From the NCBI GenBank assembly GCA_033296885.1, contig MU863968.1, forward strand, positions 82,349 to 146,348: 64,000 nucleotides of DNA, given 5' to 3'. The notes below the pieces were generated by a model. It had not been told where the DNA came from. It did not search any database and was given only the letters and a program-made list of their open reading frames with translations. Made by a program: the position numbers and the translations under genes. This document shows, piece after piece, positions 1 to 12,900 of the stretch. Each line of letters opens with the position of its first letter. Positions within the stretch are counted from its first letter, which is position 1. This stretch comes from Triangularia verruculosa. Lineage: Eukaryota; Ascomycota; Sordariomycetes; Sordariales; Podosporaceae.

Positions 1-1523
1 TCGGTCGCCCGGTGGCGTCCAGTTCAGCCACTCGGTTCCACCGGTGTCCGCTGGCGGCCATTCTCCTAGCCCCTACTCAGGTGTCAAGCCGCCTGTGGTT
101 GAGATCTCGGCGGTTGATCTGAAATGGGGCTCTCTGTTTGATGAGAAGGGAGCTCCAACCAGAAGATTGGAACAAGTTCTAAGAGGTCTTGGCCAGTACA
201 TTGTATGTTGAGAGAATCGAGGCTCCAGAGAACGCCGACTAACTTCTGCTTCGCCACAGCTTGATGAGTTCATGCCGCAAAAGACCCTGGTCATAGGTCC
301 GCAGAAGATGGGTGCTTTCTACTCCCAACACAAGCTTGAGGTAGAGGCATTTCCGTTTTTAGGTATGCTGAACAGCCTCCGTGCTCCCAGAGGTGCTGGC
401 GAAGACTGACGCTTGGACAGAGATATTCCGCAGTCGGAACCAAGATGCCCACATCAAGTTGTCCGAGTTATACGACCAGCTCGCATTTGAATATCACTTG
501 GTTCCGTCAGCACCCGGATGTAGGCCAACGGTGCCGGGCTTGACCGTCCAGGGCTGGACTCAGTGGATGACACTTGCTCTGAGGGCATGTCCGGATGAAG
601 AGGCTCGCCGCTTTGCCAAAGTGATCACAACGTTGCCGATCAATGCCGAGAGTCCTCTGGACGGCAAACTTGAAAGACTCCCGAAGCAGATATCCCGCCA
701 TCTCCTGCCGGAAAAGGCTGACCCAGCATCGCGCGGGAAGTTCAGCGGAGCTTTGCGAGCGGTCATGGAAGGCTTGGAGTTGCTGCCGCGGCCGCCAAAA
801 CCGGGTCTCCATGAACGAAGACCGTCTCAATCTCGTGCAATCAGTCCCCGATCGCGATATAAGCCCTCGTCAGTTGGTATTCCGTCGCCTCCCTCTTCAG
901 TCTCTGGAGCAGTCCTGGACGATGATTATAGAAGAAGTGACCGTGAGCGGGAAAGAGGCTATCGTGATGCCTCGGGTAGAGGATATGAGAGCAACGGCTC
1001 TGCCAGGCGAGATCCTCCATTGTCGCGGTCATCAACGGGACTTGCAGTACCTAACAGCCCTCCCTCGCGAACCGGACCCCCCTCGGCAACAAGCTCTCGT
1101 AGGCGCAGTTCCCCTCCTCCATACCATAGAAATTCAGGTCCAGGGGCAAGTGGGAGAGATGAGAGGGGTTACCCAGGAGGGTTCTCACGGTCATCGTCAG
1201 ATGCCACCATCTACCCAAATCGGTCAGACCATCGAGACCGAGACCGTGAGCGCGAACGAGACAGAGAGCGTGACAGGGAGCGGGATCGCGATAGAGATAG
1301 AGATACTCGGGACTCCAAGGCCCGAGGAAGAGAAAAAGAGGCAGACAGAAGAGACAGAGGCAGTAGAAGATCAGCCTCGGTAGTCAGCAACTCTGATCGC
1401 AAAGGAGGTCTCGCACGGCCGAGCCGAAGGAGCTCTGTCATCGTTCAGGATGATCAGGCCAGCAACTCGGGACGGAGTCAAACGTGGGCCGATTACTTTT
1501 CTGGAAAGTCGACGGTGGCTTGA
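1..1523 (+). CDS. DUF7514-domain protein with RS/RD-rich tail (5' end outside window)
   Basis: The 3' portion of a gene entering from the left edge. Reading frame: exon to 202, intron 203-259 (GTATGT..CAG), exon 260-362, intron 363-420 (GTATGC..CAG), last exon 421-1523, stop TGA. Joining these exons gives an uninterrupted frame. It contains a globular segment (KWGSLFDEKG, then a Phe/Tyr-rich stretch, FPFLEIFRSRNQ, YHLVPSAPGCRPTVPGLT, CPDEEARRF) that I recognise as the fungal domain listed as DUF7514. A long low-complexity tail follows, rich in Ser/Pro and then in alternating Arg-Asp/Arg-Glu pairs (about 1200-1380), ending near WADYF. The domain has no established biochemical role. RD/RE/RS-type tails are common in nuclear RNA-processing proteins, so nuclear location is an inference only. 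The start codon and N-terminus are not in the window. Confidence 0.85.
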
Positions 1524-2336
1524 GTGTGATGTTTGTACGTTGTGGTTGGTGCCTGTTGAGTCCTTTTTTGGGTTTCCTTCATACAGTGAACTCGCTCCTT
1601 TGGTTATCATCTGCCATGTGAGTTTTTGTTGTAATAGTTGAAGAATAGTGCCTGCAACACTTGGTCAATTGATTGGCTCCTCTGGTCGTAACTGCCTACA
1701 CTCAACCCAATGATTCTCTCACCGACTCTTGGCCGCCCTTGCCGCCACCAATTCGGGAAGGAGCTCGTGGCTTAACTGAGCCAACTTGGAAAGCTTGAAT
1801 TGACTTCTGGCAAGAGCCAACGGCATCAACCCCCGTGATCGACATCCTCATCTGCCTTTGCAACCCCACCTCACTACCACCTCCATCTTGCCAATCCCCA
1901 ATCCTTCAAAGAACATCTTTGTTGTGAAATGCAACTGTCGCACTTAGCATCGCAAGAGATAGAGGTCATCGCCGTTTTCTGCAACTGTGCCTTGTGGCTT
2001 TCCCCTGCACGGCAGACCTCCCGCGGCCAGATGACGTAGTTGGCACCCCGCCGTCTGACGTCCGCTCGGTGCCGGCTCTTCCGTGTGCCCCGGACCAGAT
2101 CTTCCAATTGACAGCTACACACGGCACTGTAACCCAATCTTAGTCCAAAGTGCCATGAATCCCGGTTCCATGATGAGCGGCTCGGACGGCCATCCCCTGA
2201 CCACTATGTCATAGGTGAGCACTCGTCCGATACTGAGATATCAAGAGGATAACATGAGAAGATATAGAATGGCCTGTCAAGTTTGACCAGCTTTGATCCA
2301 GCTCTACATCTTGCTCTATCACAGACAGATGCCACA
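1524..2336. other. Intergenic region: 3' flank of DUF7514 gene and leader of the transporter
   Basis: No gene seen. It holds the 3' flank of the upstream gene and the presumed promoter and 5' leader of the MFS transporter. The leader contains a short upstream ORF (2155-2214) and a plausible leader intron (2215-2324), listed separately. Confidence 0.6.
2155..2214 (+). promoter_or_regulatory. Candidate uORF (19 codons plus stop) in the transporter leader
   Basis: ATG at 2155 opens a 19-codon frame ending in TAG at 2212-2214. The next base begins a good splice donor (GTGAGC). A matching acceptor ends at 2324 (ATCACAG), 12 nt before the transporter ATG at 2337. The arrangement suggests a spliced leader in which a complete uORF lies upstream of the intron. 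Whether it is transcribed and translated is not known. Confidence 0.3.
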
Positions 2337-4387
2337 ATGGTTGTCGACGCTGAGAAGGCCCATGACCGCTCTAATTCAACCACGTCCAGAGCCCCCTACG
2401 GCCACCATGACGACGCAGGCACATCTTCATCCAACCATGACTCCCCAGAGGCTCTCAAACGTCAACGATTGGAAGCCTCTAAGAAGCTCGCAAACCCCCT
2501 CGCTGGCTTGAGCCATGATCGACTCTCTCAAATGGGTGAGGAATACGCCATCAGTGCCGGTCTGACCAGTGACGAAGATCTCCGCGCCTTCCGTCTAGGT
2601 GCCATCATCGCCAGCGACAAGCCGGACTACAGCGCCCTTTCCGAACTCACAGATCGCGAGCGGGAGGTTTTGGACCGTGAGACAACCCACAAATGGTCAA
2701 ACCCACGCATGCTTTATTGGGTAATTGCCATCTGCTCTCTCTGTGCAGCGGTTCAAGGCATGGATGAGACCGTCGTCAACGGTGCTCAAATCTTCTACAA
2801 GGAAGCTTTTGGCATTGCCGACGACACCTGGCTGATCGGGCTCACCAACGGGGCACCGTATTTGTGCTGCGCCATTATCGGATGTTGGGTCACTGAACCT
2901 ATGAACAAGAGATTCGGGAGAAGGGGCACCATCTTCATAGCGTGTGCTATTTCGGCGCTGGCATGCTTTTGGCAGGCCTTTACGAATACCTGGTGGCATA
3001 TGTTCATTGCCCGGTTCTTCCTTGGATTTGGAATTGGTCCAAAGAGTGCAACAACACCGATTTTCGCAGCAGAGTGCTCCCCACCAAGACTCAGAGGAGC
3101 GCTGGTTATGGTGAGTTGTCCTTTTTTACCCCTGAATTCTTGGCATCTGTTTTCCCCTAACCCTGAAGCCATCACCGTTGGCCTTTGAACATCCCAGCTG
3201 ATACTAAACCCCCAAAGCAATGGCAAATGTGGACAGCCTTTGGCATCATGGTAGGCTATGTCGCCGACCTAGCTTTCTATCCCGTCCCTGACCGCGGCAT
3301 TCCCCTGGGTCTTAACTGGCGATTGATGATGGGCTCCGCTCTCATCCCAGCGGTCATCGTGTGTTCCCTGGTGTATATCTGCCCTGAATCACCCAGGTGG
3401 TACCTCACCAAGAATCGCCACAAAGAGGCCTTTGCCTCGATCTGTCAGCTGCGCTACGAGAAAGTTCAAGCTGCCCGCGATTTGTTCTACACGCATACCC
3501 TGTTGAAAGCAGAGGAACAAGCCGCGGCCAGTATCGGAACACGCAGCCGAATCAAGGAAGTATTCACTATCAGGCGCAACAGAAACGCAATGATTGCTTC
3601 CGAGATTGTCATGTTTATGCAGCAGTTTTGCGGTGTGAACGTTATTGCCTACTTCTCCAGTGAGATTTTCAGGGAGGCTGGGTACAGTGAAGTTGAAGCC
3701 CTGGCGGCAAGTCTCGGATTTGGTGTCATCAATTTCCTATTTGCCATCCCGGCTTTTTACACCATCGACACATACGGCCGGCGTAATCTCTTGCTGACTA
3801 CATTCCCGCTAATGTCGCTGTTCATGTTTTTCACTGGGTTCAGCTTCTGGATTCCAGATGATAGCCCGGCACATATCGGGTGCATCGCACTGGGTATTTA
3901 TTTATTCGGTATCGTGTATAGTCCGGGCGAAGGACCTGTACCTTTTACGTACTCAGCAGAAGCGTACCCGTTGTATATCCGCGCTATAGGCATGAGCTTC
4001 GCGACGGCGACAACGTGGTTCTTCAACTTCGTGTTGGCTTTGACTTGGCCTAGTATGCTGGAGGCTTTCAAGCCTCAGGGGGCCTTTAGTTGGTATGCGG
4101 CGTGGAATATCATTGGCTTTTTGCTGGTCTTGTTTCTGGTACCCGAGACGAAGGAGAAGACGCTGGAGGAGCTGGATAGGGTGTTTGATGTTGACTTGAG
4201 GAGGATGATGGCTTTCGGGGCAAGGCAGGCGGGATGGTTCTGGAGGAGGTATATACTGAGGAGCAAGGGGGGAAGGAAGCCAGTGCATCCCGGGGAGGAG
4301 GGACTGGATAGTAATGAGAGTGAGGGTGAGTTTTTGGGTGAGAAGAAGGAGCAGGTTGGTGAGATGGACGGGGCCGGAAGGGTTTAG
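2337..4387 (+). CDS. MFS sugar/polyol:H+ symporter (FST1/myo-inositol-transporter-like)
   Basis: Two exons, 2337-3110 and 3218-4387, with intron 3111-3217 (GTGAGT..AAAG, phase 0). The join restores the family sequence RGALVM/QWQMWTAFGIM. The product is 647 residues. The start is the ATG at 2337; the frame is open further upstream but has no other ATG. After about 110 cytosolic residues come 12 predicted membrane segments with sugar-porter signatures: NKRFGRRGT in the first half, PPRLRGAL, PESPRWYL before the central loop, QQFCGVNVIAYFSSEIF, and PETKEKTLEELD after the last helix. The long N-terminal tail (NPLAGLSHDRL, AISAGLTSDEDLRAFRLGA) is typical of the fungal FST1/inositol-transporter branch rather than hexose transporters. 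Plasma-membrane uptake of a sugar or polyol is expected; the substrate cannot be told from sequence. A mutated copy of its C-terminus lies at 31.2-31.4 kb. Confidence 0.9.
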
Positions 4388-7300
4388 TTTGTCAGAATAC
4401 TTCTAAAAAAGTCTAGAAAACTTGATGTCGGGAGTATTTGCTGAGCTGATTCTGCCAAAGCCGGATAAATGTCAAACTATCGCTTCATGGAGGATCACAT
4501 AGGTGTTGGATTTTCCAAGAGGGTCAGCCAGATGTGTGCAGTAAATAAAGGGTGGCATTTCTTGGTGTGTAAGAAATGTTGCTAGTCAGAGCTATTCTGA
4601 GAAAAGAGGACACGCGAAGTTGAAGAAGGGCAGCTGATTGAGCTCCAAAAATATGTCCAACCCAGGTGTCAAACTGTTGTCGAGCATCTGTCTAAGTCCA
4701 TTATGGCCCTTTATTGGACAAGCAAGCGGTTTGACAATGCTTGAAGTCAGATCCAAGTGAGGTCAAACAGTCGAAGTTCTTGCCTCAGATGTGACTATAA
4801 GGACAATGAATCCAGACTTAATGGTAGTTTTAAACAACAGCGATAATCTAGGCAGATACTACCCGCGTCTTCAATCACTGTCTGTTAACAAAAGAAACCT
4901 CCAAAACAAATCATTACCACCATCAAGAAGCACACAACTACCTCCCTCACCTCCACATCGCCCCATTCACTAATCTTTTCCTAGGTTACCCCTAATCTGA
5001 AAGCCCAACTCACCATGCTCTTTAGTTAAGTCAGTTCGAAATTTGGGAATCGTATTAGCTTCTACAACAACTCGCAACCATGTACACACTTATAAGAAAA
5101 TAATCTGACTAGAAAGCATGCTGTGGGAGCTACATGGCCCTTGACTTGCGAAAGGGGGCATCGTCATTCAGGGGTCCATAGTAAACAAATATCTTCTCTC
5201 GGTATGTCCCACAATGGCAAGCCGGCTCCAGTATTTCCTTTTCTTCGGACACCCGACACTAGACACTAGAAACATGTGCGAATTCTAGAACAGTTACAGC
5301 CCTCCGAGCCCGAGAGCAAACGTCCGTAGCATCGCCCGCCCTGTGTTCAGCTTTCTCCATTTCCGCCCTCTCACAGCCCTACAGCCGACGTAGAGCTCAA
5401 CACAGCTGCCCTGCATACAAACAGCTGCTTCTAGACGAGAACAAACACCTCGGCCGAGGAGATGTCACAACCGCCAGACTCTCGTTCTCAGTAAACACAC
5501 CCCTCTTCCCAATCAAGCCTCGGTGACCCCGTACCCAAACACAGCTTGTCTCACAGTTTTCTATCTGACAAGCCGTCACAGGCATGCCGTGTCGTTTGTC
5601 TGTGTTCAAGTCATTGCAACCGGTATGCCAGTGTCACTTTGTGTCTCCTGTTGTCTCAGTCAGTTTGTTCTCGGGGCTCGGTTTGTTTCGGTCTGGAGCG
5701 GTATACACCCCTCCTAAGGTATCACGAATTGAACTCGGGGAGAAGGAAAAAGGAGCAAAAGAACAGAAAGCAAAGTCGGACTCCTGGAGCGTGATCGTCT
5801 TGGTGCTCTTGTTGAAAAGGCAAACAGCAGACACAAGCGAGAAACAGAGACATGTCAGGTCACAGCCATGGGGTCACCACAACAGTGAACAACTGCAATA
5901 CGAACAAGGCAACCCACCAACTATGTCAAGCATAAACTGATATCTCAGCTAGCACAACTCATCGTGTCCGCTGTTTATGTCCGAGTTTAGTCCGTCCGGC
6001 GTTGCTATCCACCGTCATTGAAGCCGGTATCATCACCCTCTGACGACATCAAGTGATTATCTACTGGGATTGATCATCCCAACACATCCACCCATCCACA
6101 AACTCACACCTCCTTCGTGTCGCCTACCTACCTTTCCTGCCTCCTCCCTTTTCCCTTCCGCCGCTGCTACTGCAAGCCTTTCCCCTTTCCGCTCTGCATC
6201 GCATCCCCCCATCTGCGGATAGCCGAACAATTCCCTCGCCCCCCTTATCGTTCCAGTCAAGTCAGTGGAACACACAATACCGACCGACCTACCCTTTTTT
6301 CCCACAACACTACACTACCTGTATGCAAGTTGCCTTGTCCCGAGCCCATTGTCCGATCCCGCTGTAAACCGCGGGGGGTGCTGTTTCCGCCTCACGACAC
6401 GACAGATAGCAACCTACCTAGGTATGCTGTGGTGAATCGGTGCCGGTTGCCGTGTCTGTTGTTCCTATCTATGTAGGTAGTATCATGAGGGGAGGCGTCG
6501 TCGCACAAAACCTGACCCCCACCGGCACCCTCCGCAAGTAGATAGGTTCTTTTCAGCAAAAAAATGGCATGATGTTATCGCCAAAAAGGCAACTTCCGTC
6601 CCGTCCACACACAGCCAGTCGTTACTTTCACAGCGACTTTCAGCTACGCTTCCAGACTCCCGTCTTTCTCAGCCAGCCAGCCACCTCAACGTACACACCA
6701 CATGGCATCCACTCATCCCTTTACTCTTTTTAACACGTGCCAAAGCAGAAAATCATGTACGTCAAATAGAAACAAGCTAGAACTTTTCGCACCCAGACAC
6801 GGACACGTTCTTTACCCGCCCGGGTTGTGCATCGTGTTGTTTCGTTTTCTGTCATATTCCCTTGCCGCAATATTCTTTTCTTTTTTCTTTTGCCCCCTCT
6901 CGTGTAAAATCGTCCGACACCAACCGTTAGATTTTCTTTTTCTCTAAGACATACATATTCGATATGCACAGCCGCCAGCAACAAAAACACAAGTTCAAAT
7001 GGCAAAGTCCCAGGCATATTAGACGAGAAACAAAGACAAAAACCTGTCTGAGCCGCGCCGTGCGGCAGCCGCGTGGGCTCACGGTTCTCTTGAACCTGAC
7101 GATCAGTCATCTTTTTTTATTCTTCCATAGCCCCCTCCATCTCAGCTGTCATATTTCTCTTGATGTTAGACTCGACGACCCGTCTCAAATGACCTACATA
7201 TCAATCCCGTCCCCAATCGGCACAGCTGAATCACGAATACAGCAGGAAACAACGTGCCTGACATGCTCTAACCGTCCCGTCCCGGTCCGGTTTCCTGCGG

Positions 7301-9999
7301 CCACGGGGGTGTTGTTGTTCAAAAAGCCCGGATAGTTGCAGCAATAGAGAAGGTGATCAGTCACCTTTTTCTTTTTTCCCGCTTGTCTCTTTCTCGGTCT
7401 GGACTTCTTTGCTCGTATCCAAATTCTGTCATGTTGTAATATTGTCTGTGCAAAAAACCTTCTCAACGGGTTTTTTTCGTGCTCAGAGTTCACATGGCAT
7501 GAGCAGCAGGGGACCTGAATGATCTTCCACAATGAAAAGAGAAGGGTGGCAATAACGTGGCCCCTTGGACATTCTCTCCGGTCTCTGCAAGGAAAAGAAA
7601 TAGGAGATGTTATGTTCGTACTGTGTGAAAGAAAAAACGCCGCGTGGTTGATGTCTCACTTCCCTATTGTTTCTTTGTGGTGGTGGTTTTCACCCACACA
7701 CACACACACATACCTTACACACAGACGATCTGAAAAGGAGATCAAAGAGATAACTCGAGAGCTCACCTGACAGGAACCTTCACACCCTTCATCCCCACCG
7801 AAGTTCTCATCATCTCCGGGGCGGTTAGAAAGAGATCTCAAATCTTGAAAGGGTGACCAATCAGAGGGTGGAAGTGGCGGGTAGCTCCTAGCGTGATGCC
7901 TTCTTTTCCGTGGGAAAATACCGGGTGGGTAGTCATGACCAAGGTGAGTTTGAGGTGGTGGTTGCAGAGGTGGTCGTCTGTGGGTATTTCCGGGTTGTCT
8001 TCTCCGGTGTGGAGGCAAGTAGGGTGAATTCTGAGGGCTCCAGTTCATTCTGGAGAGCAAAGCAACACAGCTTGTTGTCGTTGTTGTTGGACATCGACAG
8101 CCAGCTGCTAACGTGCTTGATTTGCTAAGATTGACTCTTGAATATCAGCAACCAAGCCAGACCTAAAGTATTGGCATTACTTGTCAAACTCTCACCTAAC
8201 CGCACCACAGTGGCCAAAACCCTCTCCACCACCTACACCCTCCCAAAATCTTTCCTATTCATCAAACTCTCTCAGATCACCACGGCACTTGACAAACTTC
8301 CCAAGTGTCCCACATGTCGATCAGGGTAGCAGAGCGTTCAAAGTTCATTTCATTTATCGCCTCCGGCCCTGCCGGCCTCCCCATTCCTCACCCCCTTTCT
8401 TCCGGCAGCCACGAACCTGGGGAACGAACCACCAAGAGTGGAAAAGGAAGGGGGTGGTGGTGGTGGTGTGGACATCTACTAGCCTCCAGCTGTATGTAGG
8501 CGTAGTAGTATCGTAACGCATGCACGCCATCCACATGCATGACCCCCCCTTCCCTCCTCCCCCCATCCATCCATCCAATCATTTCCCTCCCTTTCTGTTT
8601 TTTCTCCCCCTTCTTGCTTTCTGCATGCGCGGTTGCAACCCTCACAAAATCCAGTCTTAACACCCTTGGCAATTATGATCATTACTTCAAAAAGAAGGGG
8701 GGGTGGGTAAGGTAGTCATGTATTGCCTCCCCCATACATGATCAATCTTGAAAGTCAGTTGTGATCTTACAATGAGAATCTTAAAACTTCCTTGAATGTG
8801 TAACAAAAATTGGTTGGATAGGTAGGTAGGGTTCCAAACATGATCATGACATGGAAAAAAAGCAAATGCAGTCAGCACAAAACAAAACAGCGTAGCATAA
8901 ACGGCCAATGATTTGCTGACAAAAAAGAAGCTATATATACAGAGCAAAAAAAAACAGACGTCAGCTGTTAATGCAAGGGTGTGTGTGTGTGCGGTCTCTC
9001 AGCCAGCCCATCCCCACGTCTCTCCACGTTTACAGCCTTTGTCCGAAGCCATACAGTAAATGTGTGTGTGGGCAACAAGAGAAAATCGTCCGAGTGGTTG
9101 CCCTTCTTTTTTCGCTGTACTGTACAGCTGTACGTGGCGCGGGATGGGTTGAAAAGCCATGCATGGTGATGGTGATGATGACAGTAAACCGCAGATCTGT
9201 CTGCCTTCTCTCTCTCTGCCTACCTCCTCCACCACTGGCTTGCTGCGCCTTGGGGTAATGGTGGCCGTGGGTGTGTCGTGGTGGTGGTGGTGGTGGTGGT
9301 GGTGGTGCAACTTCAACAAGAAATGCGGGGCAAGCCAATGTCGTCGTCGACTTTCTTTCTTGTGTTCCTCTAAAAACCACCAAGAAAGAAAATGGGGTGT
9401 GGGAATGGCTCGGTCCTGCAGTAACCCGCGCCCTTCTTTCCTCTGCGCCTTCCCTCCCAGCGCCTGTCCTATTCAGGAATCCCGCTGTATGCCTCCCTCT
9501 GCCTACTGTGCTGTTGCGTCAGCCTGAATGACTGACGAGTGAGTGAGAAGGAGCGAGCAGTACGCAACCGGTTCCCAATAGCGTCCGTCGTCGTCGTCGT
9601 CGTCGATGCAGTTACCACCCACCCCTTTCCCCTTCATTGCTACCATCCCGCGCGCAGCAAATGCTCAAGTCTGGCTTGTGACACAGTCCAAAAACAGGTT
9701 GAAGAAAAAAAAGCAGAAGGAAGATTCAAGTATGTCATTTCCAACACCACCCTGACTTACCAATCTACCAAAGGATCACCAGCATGAACTGCTACGTAAT
9801 GATGTCTTCTTCTTCTTCTTCAAGGAAGGTGCCCTTTTCCCTCCTGTGCAACCTCCCACATCCCCATTGGATCAAGTTGGCAGGTGGTAAGAACAAGTTC
9901 CAACCGACTGCTGGTTTTCTTACCTATCCGAACACCCCCAAATCTCCCATAGTAATCCCTCAAGTCCCTACATAAAAACCAAGAGCCTACAGTAGACAT
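4388..9999. other. Gene desert, first part: 3' flank and low-complexity intergenic DNA
   Basis: No convincing gene. The longest open frames (about 120-135 codons) lack recognisable domains or start contexts and overlap one another on both strands. Content: the 3' flank of the transporter, pyrimidine-rich stretches (about 6050-6950), CA repeats near 7693-7710, TCCATCCA repeats near 8563-8577, a 30-nt GTG/GGT run at 9278-9307, a TCG run at 9584-9606, and CCTACCTA/TAGGTAGG tetranucleotide islands near 6413, 6473 and 8817. Base composition is ordinary, not AT-rich, so this is not obviously RIP-mutated repeat DNA. Confidence 0.6.
9278..9307. repeat. (GTG)n trinucleotide run, 30 nt
   Basis: Ten uninterrupted GTG units in intergenic DNA. 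A second microsatellite, TCG units, lies at 9584-9606. Confidence 0.95.
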
Positions 10000-12900
10000 C
10001 TTCATGCAGTTTGATAGCTAAGCGCAGCCGAAGCAGCGACCTACTTTCCCCACTACAACCTTTCCCCCCACCGATGGCAACCCTCCCAAAGAGCGAGTAC
10101 CTTACAGCAGTAGTGATATATTAACGAACCTCTGTTATATTGCCTGCCGTGAATATCACTTCTCACAATTTTTGCGCACTGCCAAGAGTTGCAACTTGGT
10201 AGGTTGGGAGCAGTGATGGCGTATCAAGTGAGACAGCATCATCGGAGGATTTGTTGAATTGGTGTCTCCCCCATCATCATCGTCCGGTTAGTGCGTGATC
10301 TAGTCAAGTGAGGAGATGCCCACATCGTTATCAGCATAATCACTGTGAAGCTGACTCGAAACCTCGTCTCTGTCTGACCAGTTCCTTCGAGCTCCACTCG
10401 TTCATCCTTATCCGAGAAAGTGTTCCCTTCCGAACGCGCGCTTGCGTGATAACGGTTTCCGAAGATATGATATCTGAGATGTTGATAGATAACGGCTTTT
10501 CCCCCTATGGCGCTTGCGCTGTGCAACCTGCATCGCATTCACATCAAGCCCGGGTTTTTTTTTTTTTTTTGTTTCGCCACAACGCAAGGCACGGCGTCGT
10601 CTTCTTCAGTGGAGAGCTTCTCGCCCACGTTTGCATATTCAGCAAGCTCGCACCTGCCATGTGCTTTCTCACCCCGTCCCTGTCCAGCGCTAACACCAAG
10701 ACGAGTTTAGTGGGCTGTTTTGAACTTTTCCAAATCCATTCATCATCAACGGTTGGTACCGTTGCTGTGCTCACTAGCGTGGGCCCGGTCAAGTGGATGT
10801 TGGGAATGGGAGAGCTTGCGATCCTTCGCGCCTTGCGCTCAGCCTTTTTGCGGGCTCTGTCGTAAAATTCTCGGTGAAATATCCAAAGCCCTAGCGGCGA
10901 CCGCAAAAAATCTTGAGGAAAAAAAAGGAGAATCGAGTTAGCACAGCTTCAGAAATGGTACCAGAGTGGCGGGACACCTCCATCCAGCCCATCCATCACA
11001 TTCCTGGGCATGCAGGGCCGATTACGAAAGGTTTTGCTAGTTGTAGGGGCATCTGGTGCCTCTCTCTGGTGGTGTCCTCGTGGCCCTTTACACAGTAGCG
11101 TCTCCCTGTGGCTGCTGGTAGGCCTCGATATGGAAGTGTGAATACAAACAAGGAGGGGGGTGGTGTTTCGCCGGCTGACTGGTGTTGCCGGCGTTGTGCT
11201 GATCAGCATCAGGGGGCAGGTGAGAGGCTGGTGAGCAAAGAGGAAAAAAGCGGGGTATCTGCGACAGTCGTGGCGCTGTTTCGATGCAACGGTCCACTGC
11301 CATGCCGTGTGGTTGCTTGCTGCTTGGTGTGAAGAGCCTCTTGAGACTGGTGATATTGCCCAGGTGCTGCTTCATCCTCCGGATTATGAAAGCGGCTAGT
11401 TTGGTGAGGCTTTTGGTGGCCGGTTGCTACCCCGCGGTTTGCTGATGATGGCTTCAGTTTCATCCCGAGCTGAGATACCCACCCGGACCGGACCTTTCGG
11501 TGGACACACGGAGACGGCCAGCGATGCAGGCACAGGGACAAGGCAGGTTCTGAAGGCCACATTTGGCGCGCGAGCTCTCGGTCATGTGTCGTTCCGCTTC
11601 TTCGTTGGCTGTTGACCTTGCATCAGTTCCTGGAGCTTCCCATCTAGCGCTCCTAGGATTTCGGGATGACAATTGTCAGCTTGATGTCTTCGGTGCTCCA
11701 CAGGATTGGACGCTACTGGCTGTGGCTGGACGGGTAACGTCGTCCCAGCCAGATGGCACATCACCGAAAGTGGTTGGTTCTTCACCACACACACGTCGTC
11801 GGAGGCTTTTGGTTCCCGTGCCCGAAGCCATGGGAAGCATCATGAAGCCTTCCGTCCTCACCGACGAGGTGACCGACAATTGGTGAGTCCTTCACCGAAA
11901 ACTCACCTTGCCTGCCGGATTTGCTGAGATGGTTGCATTCTTCGTTTCTTTTTTCCCAATTGTGACAAGTGCCCTTGAGTTCGGCTTCGGTAGGTGGACC
12001 GAAACTTCTCCGTCCCAAAAGGAAAAAGAAAACTTGGCTCTTGTGGTTTGAGTGGCAGCCAAGAGCGAACAGACCAGCGCAAAAATGACAAAAGAATGAG
12101 GCCTTTCCTGATTCTGTTCAACATGCATTTGCTAAATTGCGGGGAAGACCCACAAGGCAGCAACAGACCAGGGTTTGATTTGTTGCTCCGGACAGAGACC
12201 TCTGACAAGACTCCGCCAAAAATGCGGAGGGCCAGGGTTGTTGGTGGAGGGCAGCACTGGAGAGCTGAGATGTCACGGGAGTGTCGACAAGAACATCGAT
12301 GACCCCTTGCTCCTTGAACGTTGACGTTGCGAAGCTTGGCGGTAAGGCTATTGAACTTTGACAAAAAAAGAAAAGAAGGGAATAACGGGCATAAGATCAG
12401 GGGTTTGCATTCACTGTTCGCCATCGTCAGAAACGTTTGTGTCTTGTTGAGGCCTGGCGGGCGTTCTCTGGCATGCTTCTGACGGGCGATTGCCTCAGAA
12501 GGGGCGTGTCTCTTGCGGAATACTCCGTATGTTGCTGGCAACACCCCGATGGATCAACACAACTCGTTTATGAAGGATCTCGGCTGTTGAGAGGGTGTTT
12601 TCTCGCTTGAGTGTCGCAATTATCGATCTCGTTGGTGACAAGGAAAAAGGAAATTTTTGGACCCTGTCGTCATTCCCTTTTCCAACCTTCAAGTTAGCGC
12701 GTTGCCCCTGGTCAAGATAGCGCGGGCTCTGCCGCTCTTGCGCCCCGCCCAGCAGCATCTAAACCAATCAAGGGCGTTCAGTGATTCCCAACCTCAGCTC
12801 GGACCAACCAGATCGGCAAGAAGACTGCCAGCTTTCAACCTTCACGAACGGGGGCGTGCGGAAGGGATGCAACGCTATCTAACCTCCAATGCCAGGGGCT

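Noticed and set aside
643..1383. 246-codon frame in another frame of the first gene
   Set aside because: Shadow of the DUF7514 gene, whose frame is conserved across its introns.
3165..3178. CCCTAACCCTGA, telomere-like
   Set aside because: Only one and a half units, inside the transporter intron; not telomeric and not a telomerase-RNA template in any recognisable context.
11903..12544. 213-codon open frame on the minus strand
   Set aside because: No domain, mixed composition and an unlikely start; overlaps several other frames.
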